A DNA stretch of 64,000 bases from DASVVT01 sp036386415 (GCA_036386415.1 DASVVT010000007.1:1-64000), one strand, 5' to 3'; positions 8,000-16,775 are shown, counted from the stretch's first letter. The notes: generated from the sequence alone by a model not told the origin. A program made the numbers and translations.

Positions 8000-9011
8000 G
8001 CAGCCTTCATATCTCGAACTCTTCAGGACGGGCGAGCTGGAGCGACGCGTCATTCAGCTCGAATCACTTCTCGCGCGCTGCACCATCTGCCCGCGCGACT
8101 GTCTCAACAACCGGCTTGAGGGTGAGATCGCAGCCTGCTATTCGGGACGCCTCCCGGTGGTCTCATCCTACACCGCACACTTCGGCGAGGAACCGGCGCT
8201 CACGGGCACGAATGGTGCGGGCAACATCTTTTTCGGCAACTGTAACCTGCGCTGCGTCTATTGCCAGAACTACCAAATCTCGCAGACCCATAAAGAGCAG
8301 ATCAAGAACGAAGTCACGCACGAGCGGCTGGCCGAGATGATGCTTGAATTGCAGGAGCGCGGCTGCCACAACATCAACTTCGTCTCGCCCACGCACTTCG
8401 CGCCGCAGATGGCGCGCGCTATTCTCCTGGCCGCCGCGCGGGGCTTGCGTCTCCCCATCGTCTACAACACCAATGCTTATGATTCGGTCGAGGTGCTGCG
8501 CCTGCTCGATTGCATAGTCGATGTGTACCTGCCGGATTTGAAGTATGCGGAGGACGAGGCGGGCTACCTGTATTCAAAGGTCAGGGGTTATAAGGAATAT
8601 TCGAGACGCGCTATCGCGGAGATGTACAGGCAGATGGGCGACGCGCACGTCGTAGGCTCTGACGGCCTGCTCAAGCGCGGCCTCGTCATACGCCTCCTGG
8701 TGCTGCCGAACGATCTGGCCTGTGTCCGCGAATCCCTGGAATGGATCAGGGACGCTTTGAGCCCGCGCGTTGCCGTCTCGATGATGGCGCAATACTACGC
8801 GACCAACCGCGCGGCGACAGACGAGCGATATGTCATGCTCTCGCGCCGCATCACGGAATCGGAATGGCTCCGCGCGCTGTCTATGCTCGACGAGCTGGGG
8901 ATGGAGGAGGGGTGGATGCAGGAGTATGATGCGGCTGCCCATTATTACCGCCCGGACTTCACAGACCGCGAAGAGCCGTTCAAGGATATCAGGGACTTTA
9001 AAAATTTCTGA
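7992..9011 (+). CDS. PflA/PflX-like radical SAM protein
   Basis: The start is the ATG at 7992, overlapping the DUF2721 stop. The 339-residue product has an N-terminal CTICPRDC motif and the radical SAM cluster motif CNLRCVYC (CX3CX2C, residues about 86-93), followed by YNTNAYDS and a conserved DVYLPDLKYA block. It resembles the COG1313 group of uncharacterised homologues of pyruvate-formate-lyase activating enzyme. It should bind a 4Fe-4S cluster and cleave S-adenosylmethionine; its target is unknown. The TGA stop (9009-9011) lies inside the left arm of the next hairpin element. Confidence 0.85.
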   Translation: MDKQPSYLELFRTGELERRVIQLESLLARCTICPRDCLNNRLEGEIAACYSGRLPVVSSYTAHFGEEPALTGTNGAGNIFFGNCNLRCVYCQNYQISQTHKEQIKNEVTHERLAEMMLELQERGCHNINFVSPTHFAPQMARAILLAAARGLRLPIVYNTNAYDSVEVLRLLDCIVDVYLPDLKYAEDEAGYLYSKVRGYKEYSRRAIAEMYRQMGDAHVVGSDGLLKRGLVIRLLVLPNDLACVRESLEWIRDALSPRVAVSMMAQYYATNRAATDERYVMLSRRITESEWLRALSMLDELGMEEGWMQEYDAAAHYYRPDFTDREEPFKDIRDFKNF

Positions 9012-9113
9012 TTTTAGATTTTGGTTTGCGCGGTTGGAAGAGGATGAAAGACTGAATCGGAAATCTAAAAGCCCGGACCACAAGATCGCAGGTCTAAAAT
9101 TCTGAAATCGCAA
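9003..9113. repeat. Hairpin element, GATTTTA-type arms
   Basis: The left arm (about 9003-9024, TCTGATTTTAGATTTTGG) is complementary to segments at 9059-9070 and 9090-9110 (AATCTAAAA and TCTAAAATTCTGAAATC). The right side looks split by a short insertion. It ends the radical SAM gene and precedes the peroxiredoxin start by 8 bp. Confidence 0.65.
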
Positions 9114-9121
9114 AGAGCCTT

Positions 9122-9604
9122 ATGAGCGAAAAAACGAACACAGCCCGCGTCGGCGCGCCCGCGCCCGACTTTACTCTTCAGGATGGAGAGGGTGACTCGT
9201 GGCGTCTCTCGGACAAACGCGGCCAGACGGTCGTGCTCCTCTTTTATCCGGGCGACGAGACGCCCATCTGCACAAAGCAGTTATGTTCTGTGCGTGATCG
9301 TTGGGAAGATTACACGGCGACGGGGGCGGAGGTCGTCGGCATCTCGACGAACACGGTGGAATCGCACCAGGCTTTCGCAGAGCACCACAACTTGCCGCTG
9401 CGGCTGCTCTCCGACAAGGACGGCGAAGTGCGCCGCGCTTACAGCGCGCTCTCTTTGATCCCGAACAAGACCGCCCGCTCCGTCTTCGTCATAGACCCTG
9501 CGGGCATCATCCGCTATCGCAAAGTTCAACCGCTCGGACTCTTTCGCCCGAAGGACGACGAGATTATTGAAGAAATTAAAAAAGCAGTAGACAGGAGACA
9601 GTAG
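9122..9604 (+). CDS. Bcp/AhpC-type peroxiredoxin
   Basis: This 160-residue thioredoxin-fold peroxidase has the PxxxTxxC motif, with Thr47 and peroxidatic Cys50 in DETPICTKQLC. Cys55 sits five residues on, at the position of the second cysteine in E. coli Bcp. Typical downstream strands are present (VVGISTNTVESH, SVFVIDPAGIIRY). It should reduce hydrogen peroxide or alkyl hydroperoxides in the cytoplasm using thioredoxin. The last residues (AVDRRQ) and TAG stop are encoded by the following hairpin element. The neighbouring YggX-like gene supports an oxidative-stress context. Confidence 0.9.
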   Translation: MSEKTNTARVGAPAPDFTLQDGEGDSWRLSDKRGQTVVLLFYPGDETPICTKQLCSVRDRWEDYTATGAEVVGISTNTVESHQAFAEHHNLPLRLLSDKDGEVRRAYSALSLIPNKTARSVFVIDPAGIIRYRKVQPLGLFRPKDDEIIEEIKKAVDRRQ

Positions 9605-9706
9605 CCAGTAGACGCTCCGCGCTCTGGCTGCTGTTGCTGAAAATGCGGACGATCCGTTAGCGAAAGCTTTTCCACTGACTTCTGGCTACTGTCTACTGTC
9701 TACTTT
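9584..9706. repeat. CAGTAGT-family hairpin element (copy 3)
   Basis: The left arm 9584-9611 carries the peroxiredoxin stop (TAG 9602-9604). The right arm is 9668-9706. The loop, read on the minus strand, is related to those of the copies at 2690, 16758 and 43453. The YggX-like gene's GGAGG follows directly. Confidence 0.9.
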
Positions 9707-9720
9707 CATGGAGGTTTTCA

Positions 9721-10005
9721 ATGGCCGAGACAATCAAGTGTAAACGTTGCGGGCAGAAGCGACCGGCGCTCGGTTACGCGCCGATTCCGACCGAGCTGGG
9801 TCAGAGAGTCGGGGCGGAAATCTGCCAGCCCTGCTGGGCTGAGTGGCTACAGAAGCAGAACCAGTTGATCAATCATTACGGGCTGGACGTGTCCAACCCG
9901 GACACGCACGAATTCCTCTTCGACAACATGAAGGTCTTCTTCTTCCAGGAAGGCGTGCAAGTGGCCGAGATCGACACCTCGAAGGAAGGCAGCGTCAAGT
10001 GGTAA
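9721..10005 (+). CDS. YggX-like Fe(II)-trafficking protein with two CxxC motifs
   Basis: This 94-residue protein aligns with the YggX family through ELGQRVGAEICQPCWAEW and QKQNQLINHYGLD, which match E. coli ELGKRI...EAWAQW and KQTMLINEKKLN. YggX protects Fe-S clusters and contributes to iron handling under oxidative stress. Unlike the E. coli protein it has CKRC near the N-terminus and CQPC in the central helix, so it could bind zinc or iron as a four-cysteine site. The ATG follows GGAGG by 6 nt. It is probably co-expressed with the peroxiredoxin upstream. Confidence 0.7.
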   Translation: MAETIKCKRCGQKRPALGYAPIPTELGQRVGAEICQPCWAEWLQKQNQLINHYGLDVSNPDTHEFLFDNMKVFFFQEGVQVAEIDTSKEGSVKW

Positions 10006-10027
10006 GTCAAAAGGGTGTTATTAGCCG

Positions 10028-10046
10028 GTAGTCAGTAGTCCGTTGG
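10028..10046. repeat. Solo arm of CAGTAGT-type repeat
   Basis: GTAGTCAGTAGTCCGTTGG occurs 23 bp after the YggX-like stop with no complementary arm in the following 200 bp. It is probably a decayed or half element. Confidence 0.55.
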
Positions 10047-10238
10047 GCTTCGGGCGGTCTGGCCGGAAGCGAAAGTCTGCATTTTAAGGCTTGCGCGCGC
10101 GGCACGAATCAATGTACTATCCGGCATCCTAAGGTGATGTCCTGAGTGGATTCAACGCTTTTCGTATCTTTCCTGAAAAGCGGCAGGCGCATGAAAAGGG
10201 TCTAGCCACTCCCGGCGATGAGACAGGAGAGTATATAA

Positions 10239-10682
10239 ATGAAGATCAAACTGGCAGCGCTGCTGGCGGTCGTGTTACTGGGCCTGGCGGGCTGTAACAA
10301 TACAGGCAGCAACGCGAACAATTCCAACACGACGCGCAACGGCAACACGTCCAACACCAGCAACTCCACTTCGTCAACGACGAACAAAGACGAGGGGATG
10401 GTGAAGGCTAATGCCAACCCGACCGATAAGACGGGGGGCACGACTGAAGGATGCAAATGCTCTGCGGCTGGCATGGCCTGCAACGGCAAGGACGGCAGTT
10501 GCTGCGGCAAGGAAGGCTGCTCGACGATGAAGGACGGCAAGTCCTCTTGCTGTTCCAAGGAGGGCAACGGCGAGATGGCCTGCTGCTCGACGGCTGGCAA
10601 GGCCGAAGCGAGCAAAGAGAACACGCCTGCGGGCAGCGGCACTGAGAAGAAAACGGAGACTGCTCCGGCCAAGAAGTCCTGA
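10239..10682 (+). CDS. Cys-rich lipoprotein with Asn/Thr linker
   Basis: This 147-residue protein has a type II signal peptide with lipobox LAGC (lipidated Cys about 19). An Asn/Ser/Thr-only linker of about 30 residues follows. The middle part has about a dozen cysteines in pairs (CKC, SCCGKEGC, SSCCSKEG, MACCS), and the tail is Lys/Glu/Ala-rich. The cysteine pairs suggest metal binding or disulfide cross-linking outside the cytoplasm; no family is recognised. AGGAG lies 8 nt before the ATG. A strong terminator follows. It is the first of three consecutive Asn-rich lipoproteins. Confidence 0.75.
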   Translation: MKIKLAALLAVVLLGLAGCNNTGSNANNSNTTRNGNTSNTSNSTSSTTNKDEGMVKANANPTDKTGGTTEGCKCSAAGMACNGKDGSCCGKEGCSTMKDGKSSCCSKEGNGEMACCSTAGKAEASKENTPAGSGTEKKTETAPAKKS

Positions 10683-10723
10683 TTCCGATATTGGCCGAAC
10701 CGAGAATCCGGTAATTTGTGAAG

Positions 10724-10758
10724 ACGGGCGTCCCCTTCGCCGGGGAACGCCCGTTTTT
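10724..10758 (+). terminator. Rho-independent terminator
   Basis: A GC-rich stem (ACGGGCG...CCCC / GGGG...CGCCCGT) with a short TTCG-type loop is followed by TTTTT (10754-10758). It ends the Cys-rich lipoprotein transcript. Confidence 0.85.
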
Positions 10759-10943
10759 CTTGCCACTTGCCGAACGATTGATTTAATATCAGGGCGGCTT
10801 AAATCTAAACCCTTCATGTCTTACGCGGAACTTTTTCACCGGCGGCGAGCGCGCCGTGCGCGTCTCCCCTTTTGTAAGCCGGTTTCATCCCGGAGCGTAA
10901 TCGCCTCTCGCGGGCGACAAGATTTCACAGGAGAAGAGGTGCC

Positions 10944-11492
10944 ATGACTATGAATAAACTCGTCGCACTCGGAGCCCTCGTCGCACTCGCCGCGCTCGCC
11001 GCCGGATGCGACACCACTACTACTAACACCAACGCTAACGTCTCCAACAGCAACCGGGCTGTGGTCACTAACAGCAATGCCAACGTGACCGGAGGCACGA
11101 ACGCGAACACGAATACAAATGCCAGCGGAGGCGCGAATACCAACAAAGCCCCGACCAAAGAGGATATCGAGAAGAACAAAGAGACCTACAAGAAAGAGGC
11201 CGAAGGGTTGGGGCGCAAGATCGGCACGGGCGCTAATGACTTGTGGCTCTGGAGCAAGACGCGCTACGAGCTGGCTGCGGCTGAAGACCTCAGGGATTCT
11301 ACGATCAACGTAGACGTGGACAACGGCGTCGTCACCTTGAGCGGCACTGTCGCCAGCGCCGAACAGAAGACTAAGGCCGGAACGGTCGCCCAGGGCGTTG
11401 AAGGCGTCAAGAGCGTGAAGAACGAGCTGAAAGTCTCTGCCGACACCAACAAGAATGCCAACGCGAATAACAGTAACGCCAGGAAGAGCTAA
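10944..11492 (+). CDS. BON-domain lipoprotein with Asn-rich linker
   Basis: This 182-residue protein has a lipobox LAAGC after a hydrophobic Ala/Leu-rich signal, then about 45 residues almost wholly Asn, Thr, Ala, Ser and Gly. A charged helix (KEDIEKNKETYKKEAEGLG) precedes a BON domain (about residues 105-165: RDSTINVDVDNGVVTLSG, GVEGVKSVKNELKV). BON domains bind phospholipids or hold envelope proteins (OsmY and similar). It probably sits on the periplasmic face of a membrane and helps maintain the envelope. A second Asn-rich tail closes the protein. AGGAGAAGAGG precedes the ATG. Confidence 0.82.
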   Translation: MTMNKLVALGALVALAALAAGCDTTTTNTNANVSNSNRAVVTNSNANVTGGTNANTNTNASGGANTNKAPTKEDIEKNKETYKKEAEGLGRKIGTGANDLWLWSKTRYELAAAEDLRDSTINVDVDNGVVTLSGTVASAEQKTKAGTVAQGVEGVKSVKNELKVSADTNKNANANNSNARKS

Positions 11493-11602
11493 CGCGTGCG
11501 TCAAGGCGGGAGCGTTCGAGACCATTAGCCGATCTTCGGCCTTGAGTTGAAAGCTCTTGAACTTTGTCCGAACGGAAAAACTAAAATCACACAGGAGAGA
11601 AT

Positions 11603-11926
11603 ATGAAGAGAAAACTCGTAGCGCTGGTCGCAGGCACCGCGCTTACAATTTTTGCCGCAGGTTGCGACGGCGACACGGGCAATTCCAACGCCGGAAACGG
11701 CAACGCTTCCAACACCAACAGGGCTAACGCCAATAACAGCAACGCCACGATGAACGGCCCCGTCACAACCAACGCCAACTTGCCGCCGAACATGAACGGC
11801 AAGACAGCCAACTCTAACCAGGCCGTCGTGACCAACGACAACGGCAACGCCAATACGGCGGGCGTCCAGACGACCAACACGGCTGGCAACAAGGGCAACA
11901 CCAACTCCAACACGAAGAAACCGTAG
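11603..11926 (+). CDS. Asn-rich small lipoprotein
   Basis: The 107-residue product is a signal peptide with lipobox FAAGC followed by about 85 residues dominated by Asn, Thr, Ala and Gly, with no folded domain visible. It resembles the linker of the preceding BON lipoprotein without the domain (both share NSNQAVVTN / NSNRAVVTN), which suggests duplication and loss. AGGAGA lies about 6 nt before the ATG. Function is unknown; it may be an extended surface anchor or spacer. Confidence 0.65.
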   Translation: MKRKLVALVAGTALTIFAAGCDGDTGNSNAGNGNASNTNRANANNSNATMNGPVTTNANLPPNMNGKTANSNQAVVTNDNGNANTAGVQTTNTAGNKGNTNSNTKKP

Positions 11927-11982
11927 CCGTTTGACGTAGCCCGATGGCTTGCAAGCCACACAGAGCGCAGGCCGTTCTCATC

Positions 11983-12019
11983 AAGGGGCGAGAGGTGATC
12001 AAGCCTCCGCCCCTTTTTT
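11983..12019 (+). terminator. Rho-independent terminator
   Basis: The stem AAGGGGCG-a-GAGG / CCTC-CGCCCCTT with an 8-nt loop ends in TTTTTT. It closes the lipoprotein transcript just before the amidohydrolase genes. Confidence 0.85.
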
Positions 12020-12052
12020 GAGTGCGTCTACACTTCGTCGGCCAGAACATCT

Positions 12053-13795
12053 ATGCGAAATCGTTTGCACACGCGTCGGTCGCTCGCGCTCCTCACGCTG
12101 ACTCTTCTCGTCGCGCAGATCACGCCCATCTCAAGCGCGCAGGAGGATGAGGAGCGCGACGCGCGACGCGCCATAAACGCTTACGCGATCACCAATGCGC
12201 GCATCGTGACCGTCTCCGGCCCCGTCATCGAACGCGGCACGCTCGTGATACGCAACGGCCTCATCAGCGCCGTCGGAGGCAGCGCCAGCGCACCCCCGGA
12301 TGCGCGCTTGATTGACGGCACAGGGTTGACCGTCTATCCCGGACTGATCGATTCCAGTAGCAGCCTAGGCATCCCACAGCAGTCGCCCACACCGTCCAGG
12401 CCATCAGGCAGCGCGGGAGCAGCGGTCACTCCTCCGGCTGCGCCGCAGTCTCAAGTCGCCCCTTCTTCCGCTCTATCGAACTCGACGCAGCCCCCCGGCC
12501 TGCGTCCGGAAATTCTCGCCGCAGACCTCATACAGCCCGGCGGCGAAGCCCTTGGGGAGGCGCGAAGCGTAGGGCTGACCGCTACGCTGACAGCTCCGCG
12601 CGAAGGTATCCTGATAGGGCAATCCGCCTTCATCAACCTGGCGGGAAGCACGCCCGCGAAGATGATCGTGCGCTCGCCTGTCGCCTTGCACGTCGGGTTC
12701 ACCCCGCTGCGCACGGGCGTCTATCCGGCCTCCCTGATGGGCGTCTATGCCGCGCTCAGGCAGATGCTTCTGGACGCAACGCGCCTGCGCGAAGCGAATC
12801 AGATTTACGAACGCAGCCCGCGCGGCCTGCGCCGTCCCGAACAGGACAGGTCGCTCATGGCGCTGATTCCAGTCATCACGCGCCAGATGCCGGTCGTCAT
12901 GTACGCCAATACCGAACGCGAGATTCGCCGCGCGCTTGATCTGGCCGAGGAGTTTAACCTGCGCGCGATTATCAGTGGTGGCGCTCAAAGCTGGAAGGTT
13001 GCTGCTCGCTTACGCTCGAAGGACGTGCCCGTGCTCCTCTCGCTCAATTTTCCAAAGCGCATGACGGCCTCTGTGCCCGAAGCTGATCCAGAACCGTTGC
13101 GCGTGCTGCGCGAGCGCGTGGAAGCGCCCGGGACAGCAGGAAGACTGGCGAACGAGCGCGTCTCCTTCGCTTTTCAATCCGGCGCGATGACGAACATGGC
13201 AGACTTTCTCACGAGCGTGGCGAAAGCTGTGGAGAACGGACTCGCGCGCGAAGAGGCACTGCGCGCTTTAACCATCCGCCCGGCTGAGATACTGGGCGTC
13301 GCGGATCGTCTGGGCTCGATAGAGGTCGGCAAGATCGCCAACCTGACCATCACGCGCGGCGAGCTTTTCGACCGCAACACGCGCATCCATTCCGTCTTCA
13401 TAGACGGCCAGCCCGTCGAGCTGAAACCTGTCGCGCAGGCGTCCGGTGCGGCTGCTGCCACTACTACTACTGCTGCTGCTGGCGCATCTGCTTCCATTGA
13501 TCTGTCAGGAACGTGGACGATCAGTTTTACACTGGGTGAGCGAGCCGAGAGCGGCACGCTCAACCTGCGCCAGCAGGGCGCTTCGCTTTCCGGCACGTTG
13601 CAGACATCTTTTGGCACGACCGAGCTGAGCAATGGAGCGGCGGGCGCGGACGGCTTTCGCTTCACGACATCTGCCAACGTCGAAGGCCGCACGGTGGAAA
13701 TGACCTTGACGGGAAAGGCGAGCGGGAACCAGATGCAAGGCACAATCACGTCCGAGATCGGCTCCGTGGCCTTCACAGGGTCGCGCCTGCCTTAG
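12053..13795 (+). CDS. Secreted amidohydrolase-fold protein lacking metal ligands
   Basis: This 580-residue protein has a signal peptide (cleavage near ISSAQ), then the N-terminal composite sheet of imidazolonepropionase-like amidohydrolases (NARIVTVSGPVIERGTLVIR; LTVYPGLID). The expected HxH after GLID is replaced by SSSSLG, and later His positions are also missing (YANTEREI, SGGAQSWK). The C-terminal cap ends with LGSIEVGKIANLTI. About 100 further residues form a beta-rich add-on (from SIDLSGTWTISFTLG). It is probably a catalytically inactive relative, possibly a subunit of the genuine enzyme encoded next. It heads a three-gene same-strand run. Confidence 0.8.
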   Translation: MRNRLHTRRSLALLTLTLLVAQITPISSAQEDEERDARRAINAYAITNARIVTVSGPVIERGTLVIRNGLISAVGGSASAPPDARLIDGTGLTVYPGLIDSSSSLGIPQQSPTPSRPSGSAGAAVTPPAAPQSQVAPSSALSNSTQPPGLRPEILAADLIQPGGEALGEARSVGLTATLTAPREGILIGQSAFINLAGSTPAKMIVRSPVALHVGFTPLRTGVYPASLMGVYAALRQMLLDATRLREANQIYERSPRGLRRPEQDRSLMALIPVITRQMPVVMYANTEREIRRALDLAEEFNLRAIISGGAQSWKVAARLRSKDVPVLLSLNFPKRMTASVPEADPEPLRVLRERVEAPGTAGRLANERVSFAFQSGAMTNMADFLTSVAKAVENGLAREEALRALTIRPAEILGVADRLGSIEVGKIANLTITRGELFDRNTRIHSVFIDGQPVELKPVAQASGAAAATTTTAAAGASASIDLSGTWTISFTLGERAESGTLNLRQQGASLSGTLQTSFGTTELSNGAAGADGFRFTTSANVEGRTVEMTLTGKASGNQMQGTITSEIGSVAFTGSRLP

Positions 13796-13810
13796 AGCAT
13801 GAGTTGTTCA

Positions 13811-13928
13811 GTGAGTAGAGATTTAAACGCAAAGGACGCAAAGGAAAAGCGCGCAAAGGAACGCAAAGTATTTTTCTTCTCTGCGTCCTTTGCGAAATAC
13901 CTTTGCGCCCTTTGCGTTTAAATCTCAC
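13811..13928. repeat. Hairpin element, GCAAAGGAC-type arms
   Basis: The left arm runs from GTGAGTAGAG through repeated ACGCAAAGG units. The right arm (CCTTTGCG repeats then TTTAAATCTCAC) is its complement. The outer ends include matching GATTTAAAC / GTTTAAATC. It separates the first two amidohydrolase genes. Confidence 0.85.
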
Positions 13929-13965
13929 CTTTTACAGATGCTCATCAGAAAGTAACTTTAGACAC

Positions 13966-15402
13966 ATGATAAGAAAGCTAGCCGCTATACTTCTTTCCGT
14001 CTCACTGCTCGGCGCGGCTCGTGCAAGTGAGCCGCCAACGCCGCAGCAGCGCGTCACGGAAACGCTCATTCGCAACGCGACCGTGCTGACCGTCTCGCAC
14101 GGCACGCTCCAGAATTCAGACATACTGATACGCGCGGGCAAGATTGCCGCCATCGGCCAGAATCTGACAGCACGCGCGGGCGCGCGCATCATCGACGCCA
14201 CAGGCCGTTACGTGATGCCCGGCATCATCGACTGCCACTCGCACACGATGGTCGATGCGATCAACGAGCTGACGTACTCAGTCACCTCTATGGCGCGCAT
14301 ACGTGATGTACTGAATCCGACGGACGTTGATCTCTATCGAGAGCTGGCGGGCGGCGTCACGACGATCAACATTCTGCACGGCTCCGGCAACGCCATCGGC
14401 GGTCAGAACGTGGTCGTAAAGATCAAGTATGGACGCCCCCTGGAGGAGTTCATCTTTCCGCATGCTCCGCCCGGAATCAAGTTTGCGCTCGGCGAAAACC
14501 CGAAGCGCACGAACTTTCCGCCCGTGCCCGGACAGCCGCGACGTTATCCTGCCACGCGCATGGGCGTCGCTGAGGTGATTCGTGATGCCTTCACGCGCGC
14601 GCGTGATTACAGGAAAGGTTGGGAGGAGTACCGCGCACGCGTCACGCGCGGCGAAAAGAACCTGATCCCACCACGCCGCGACCTACAGCTTGAGCCGCTG
14701 GTGGAAGTCCTCGAAGGCAAGCGCTTCGTTCACGCTCATTGCTATCGCGCCGACGAGATTCTGATGCTCATCGACGTCGCCAACGAGTTCGGCTTCAAAG
14801 TCAGAACTTTCCAGCATGTGCTCGAAGGCTACAAGGTGGCGCGTGAGATCGCCGCGCACGGTGCCGGGGCTTCGACCTTCGCGGACTTCTGGGGTTATAA
14901 GATTGAAGCCTACGACGCGACCGTCTACAACACTGCGATGCTCGCTCGCGCCGGTGTCAATGTCTCTATCAATTCGGACTCCGATGAGCGCGCCCGCCGC
15001 CTCAACATAGATGCCGCCAAGATGATGAGGTACGGCGACCTCTCGGAAGATGAGGCGCTCAAGCTCATCACCTTGAATCCCGCGTGGCAGCTCGGCATAC
15101 AGGACATAGTCGGCTCGATTGATGTCGGCAAAGACGCAGACCTAGCCATCTGGGACGGGCATCCCTTCAGCGTCTACTCCCACGTCGAAACCACTCTCAT
15201 CGACGGCGAAGTCTTCTTTGACCGCCAGCAAGACCTCGCGCGCCGCGCCGACGTCGAGCGTGAGCGCGCAAGGCTCGAACAGGCTGAGCCGAACAGAGCG
15301 CCCGCGCAAGGTGGCGGCACACCTCCCCCGACCCCGCGCGATAAACGCACGGCCTATGGTCATGACGACGATCTCTGGGACGGAGGTGATGAGAAGAGAT
15401 GA
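13966..15402 (+). CDS. Secreted metal-dependent amidohydrolase
   Basis: I take the ATG at 13966 (MIRKLAAILLSVSLLGAARA signal peptide); the longer upstream frame is read from a hairpin element. The 478-residue protein keeps the metal site: IDCHSH (HxH), RFVHAHCYR, QHVLEGYK and NSDSDERARR with the catalytic Asp. It belongs with imidazolonepropionase/prolidase-like members of the amidohydrolase superfamily and should hydrolyse an amide or cyclic amide outside the cytoplasm; the substrate is unknown. The tail is Glu/Arg/Pro-rich. It overlaps the next gene by 4 bp (ATGA). Confidence 0.85.
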   Translation: MIRKLAAILLSVSLLGAARASEPPTPQQRVTETLIRNATVLTVSHGTLQNSDILIRAGKIAAIGQNLTARAGARIIDATGRYVMPGIIDCHSHTMVDAINELTYSVTSMARIRDVLNPTDVDLYRELAGGVTTINILHGSGNAIGGQNVVVKIKYGRPLEEFIFPHAPPGIKFALGENPKRTNFPPVPGQPRRYPATRMGVAEVIRDAFTRARDYRKGWEEYRARVTRGEKNLIPPRRDLQLEPLVEVLEGKRFVHAHCYRADEILMLIDVANEFGFKVRTFQHVLEGYKVAREIAAHGAGASTFADFWGYKIEAYDATVYNTAMLARAGVNVSINSDSDERARRLNIDAAKMMRYGDLSEDEALKLITLNPAWQLGIQDIVGSIDVGKDADLAIWDGHPFSVYSHVETTLIDGEVFFDRQQDLARRADVERERARLEQAEPNRAPAQGGGTPPPTPRDKRTAYGHDDDLWDGGDEKR

Positions 15403-16775
15403 AGCCCGCTCGATGTCTTAAAGCTAGCGCATGTCTCTTCATGCTGCTCGCCTCATCCCTTGTCATCCCTACAGTCGCTGTCAGGGCGCAGCAGCCCAGC
15501 AGTCTGACAGTCCAACAGGGCGCAAGCACGGCGACGGGCGTCTACGTCATACGTAACGCTCGCATCGTGACCGTCAGCGGCCCCTTGATAGAGCAGGGCG
15601 GCATCCTTATACGCAACGGGAGGATTGAAGCCATCGGCACTGTGAACGCCCCGCCGGATGCGCAGGTTATAGATGCTGGCGGGCTGACGGTCTACCCCGG
15701 CATGATCGACGCCGGAACATCGCTCGGCCTCGTAGAGATCAACAGCGGCGCGCCCGGCACGGTTGACCTGGCAGAGATCGGCGACACCAACCCGAACGCG
15801 CAGGCCATCACAGCCATCAATCCACACAGCGCGCATGTGGGGGTGACACGCGCCGCAGGCATCACCAGCGTACTCACGCTCCCGCGCGGCGGCCTCATCT
15901 CCGGTCAGGCCGCGCTCATCAATCTGGACGGCACGACGCCGCGCGAAATGGCCGTCGTCCCTTCTTCCGCGCTCGTCATCAACTTTCCGCGCGTTGTGGC
16001 GGCCACAGGCGGAGACTTCTTCTCGCCGCCTCAGCCGCTCAACATCAACGAGGCTATCTCGACGCGCGACAAGCAGGTCGGGCAGTTGCGCAAGCTCCTG
16101 CGCGACGCCGAAAGCTATGGACGTGCGCAGGATGCTTACGCCCGCGACCCCTCCTTGCCGCGCCCCGATCAATCGGTCGTGCTCGCCTCGCTCGTCCCCT
16201 TCGTGCGCGGGGAGCGCCCCGTCATCTTTAATGCAGACCGCGAAACGGACATCCGCGCCGCGCTGCGCTTCGCCGACGAGATGCATCTGGGACGCGCAAT
16301 CATCGCGGGCGGCGACGACGCATGGAAGGTCGCAACCCTCTTGAAAGAACGCAACGTGCCGGTCATCCTCACGGGCGTGCTTGATCTCCCTTTGCGCGAA
16401 GATGATTTCTACGACACGCTCTACGCCAACGCAGCCCGCCTGCAACAGGCAGGGGTGCACTTCTGCATCTCTACCGGCGACACAGGCGCAAACGTGCGCG
16501 ATCTTCCCTTTCACGCAGGCATGGCGGCCAGCTTCGGCCTCCCGCGTGACGAAGCCCTCAAGGCCGTCACGCTCTACCCGGCACAAATCATGGGGGCCGC
16601 AGACCGCATGGGCTCCATTGAGATCGGCAAGCTTGCCAACCTGGTCATCACCGACGGCGACCTCCTGGAAGCGCGCACACACGTCCGCTTCCTCTTCATA
16701 GGTGGTCGCCAGATTCCCCTCGTCAGTCGTCACACGGAGCTTTACGAACAATTCAAGAGTAGACAGTATCAGTAG
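15399..16775 (+). CDS. Secreted amidohydrolase-fold protein lacking metal ligands
   Basis: The 458-residue product starts in the ATGA overlap and has a signal peptide ending near VRAQQ. It is close to the first protein of this run (NARIVTVSGPLIEQGGILIR, LTVYPGMIDAGTSLGL), with AGTS in place of HxH, FNADRETDI in place of HAH and AGGDDAWK in place of the conserved His. The C-terminal MGSIEIGKLANLVI strand is normal. It is probably inactive or uses another chemistry. Translational coupling suggests that it works with the active middle enzyme. The final SRQYQ and TAG come from a hairpin element. Confidence 0.82.
   Translation: MKPARCLKASACLFMLLASSLVIPTVAVRAQQPSSLTVQQGASTATGVYVIRNARIVTVSGPLIEQGGILIRNGRIEAIGTVNAPPDAQVIDAGGLTVYPGMIDAGTSLGLVEINSGAPGTVDLAEIGDTNPNAQAITAINPHSAHVGVTRAAGITSVLTLPRGGLISGQAALINLDGTTPREMAVVPSSALVINFPRVVAATGGDFFSPPQPLNINEAISTRDKQVGQLRKLLRDAESYGRAQDAYARDPSLPRPDQSVVLASLVPFVRGERPVIFNADRETDIRAALRFADEMHLGRAIIAGGDDAWKVATLLKERNVPVILTGVLDLPLREDDFYDTLYANAARLQQAGVHFCISTGDTGANVRDLPFHAGMAASFGLPRDEALKAVTLYPAQIMGAADRMGSIEIGKLANLVITDGDLLEARTHVRFLFIGGRQIPLVSRHTELYEQFKSRQYQ

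Noticed and set aside
13903..13965. Longer N-terminus for the middle amidohydrolase
   Set aside because: Those codons fall in the hairpin element; the signal peptide begins at 13966.
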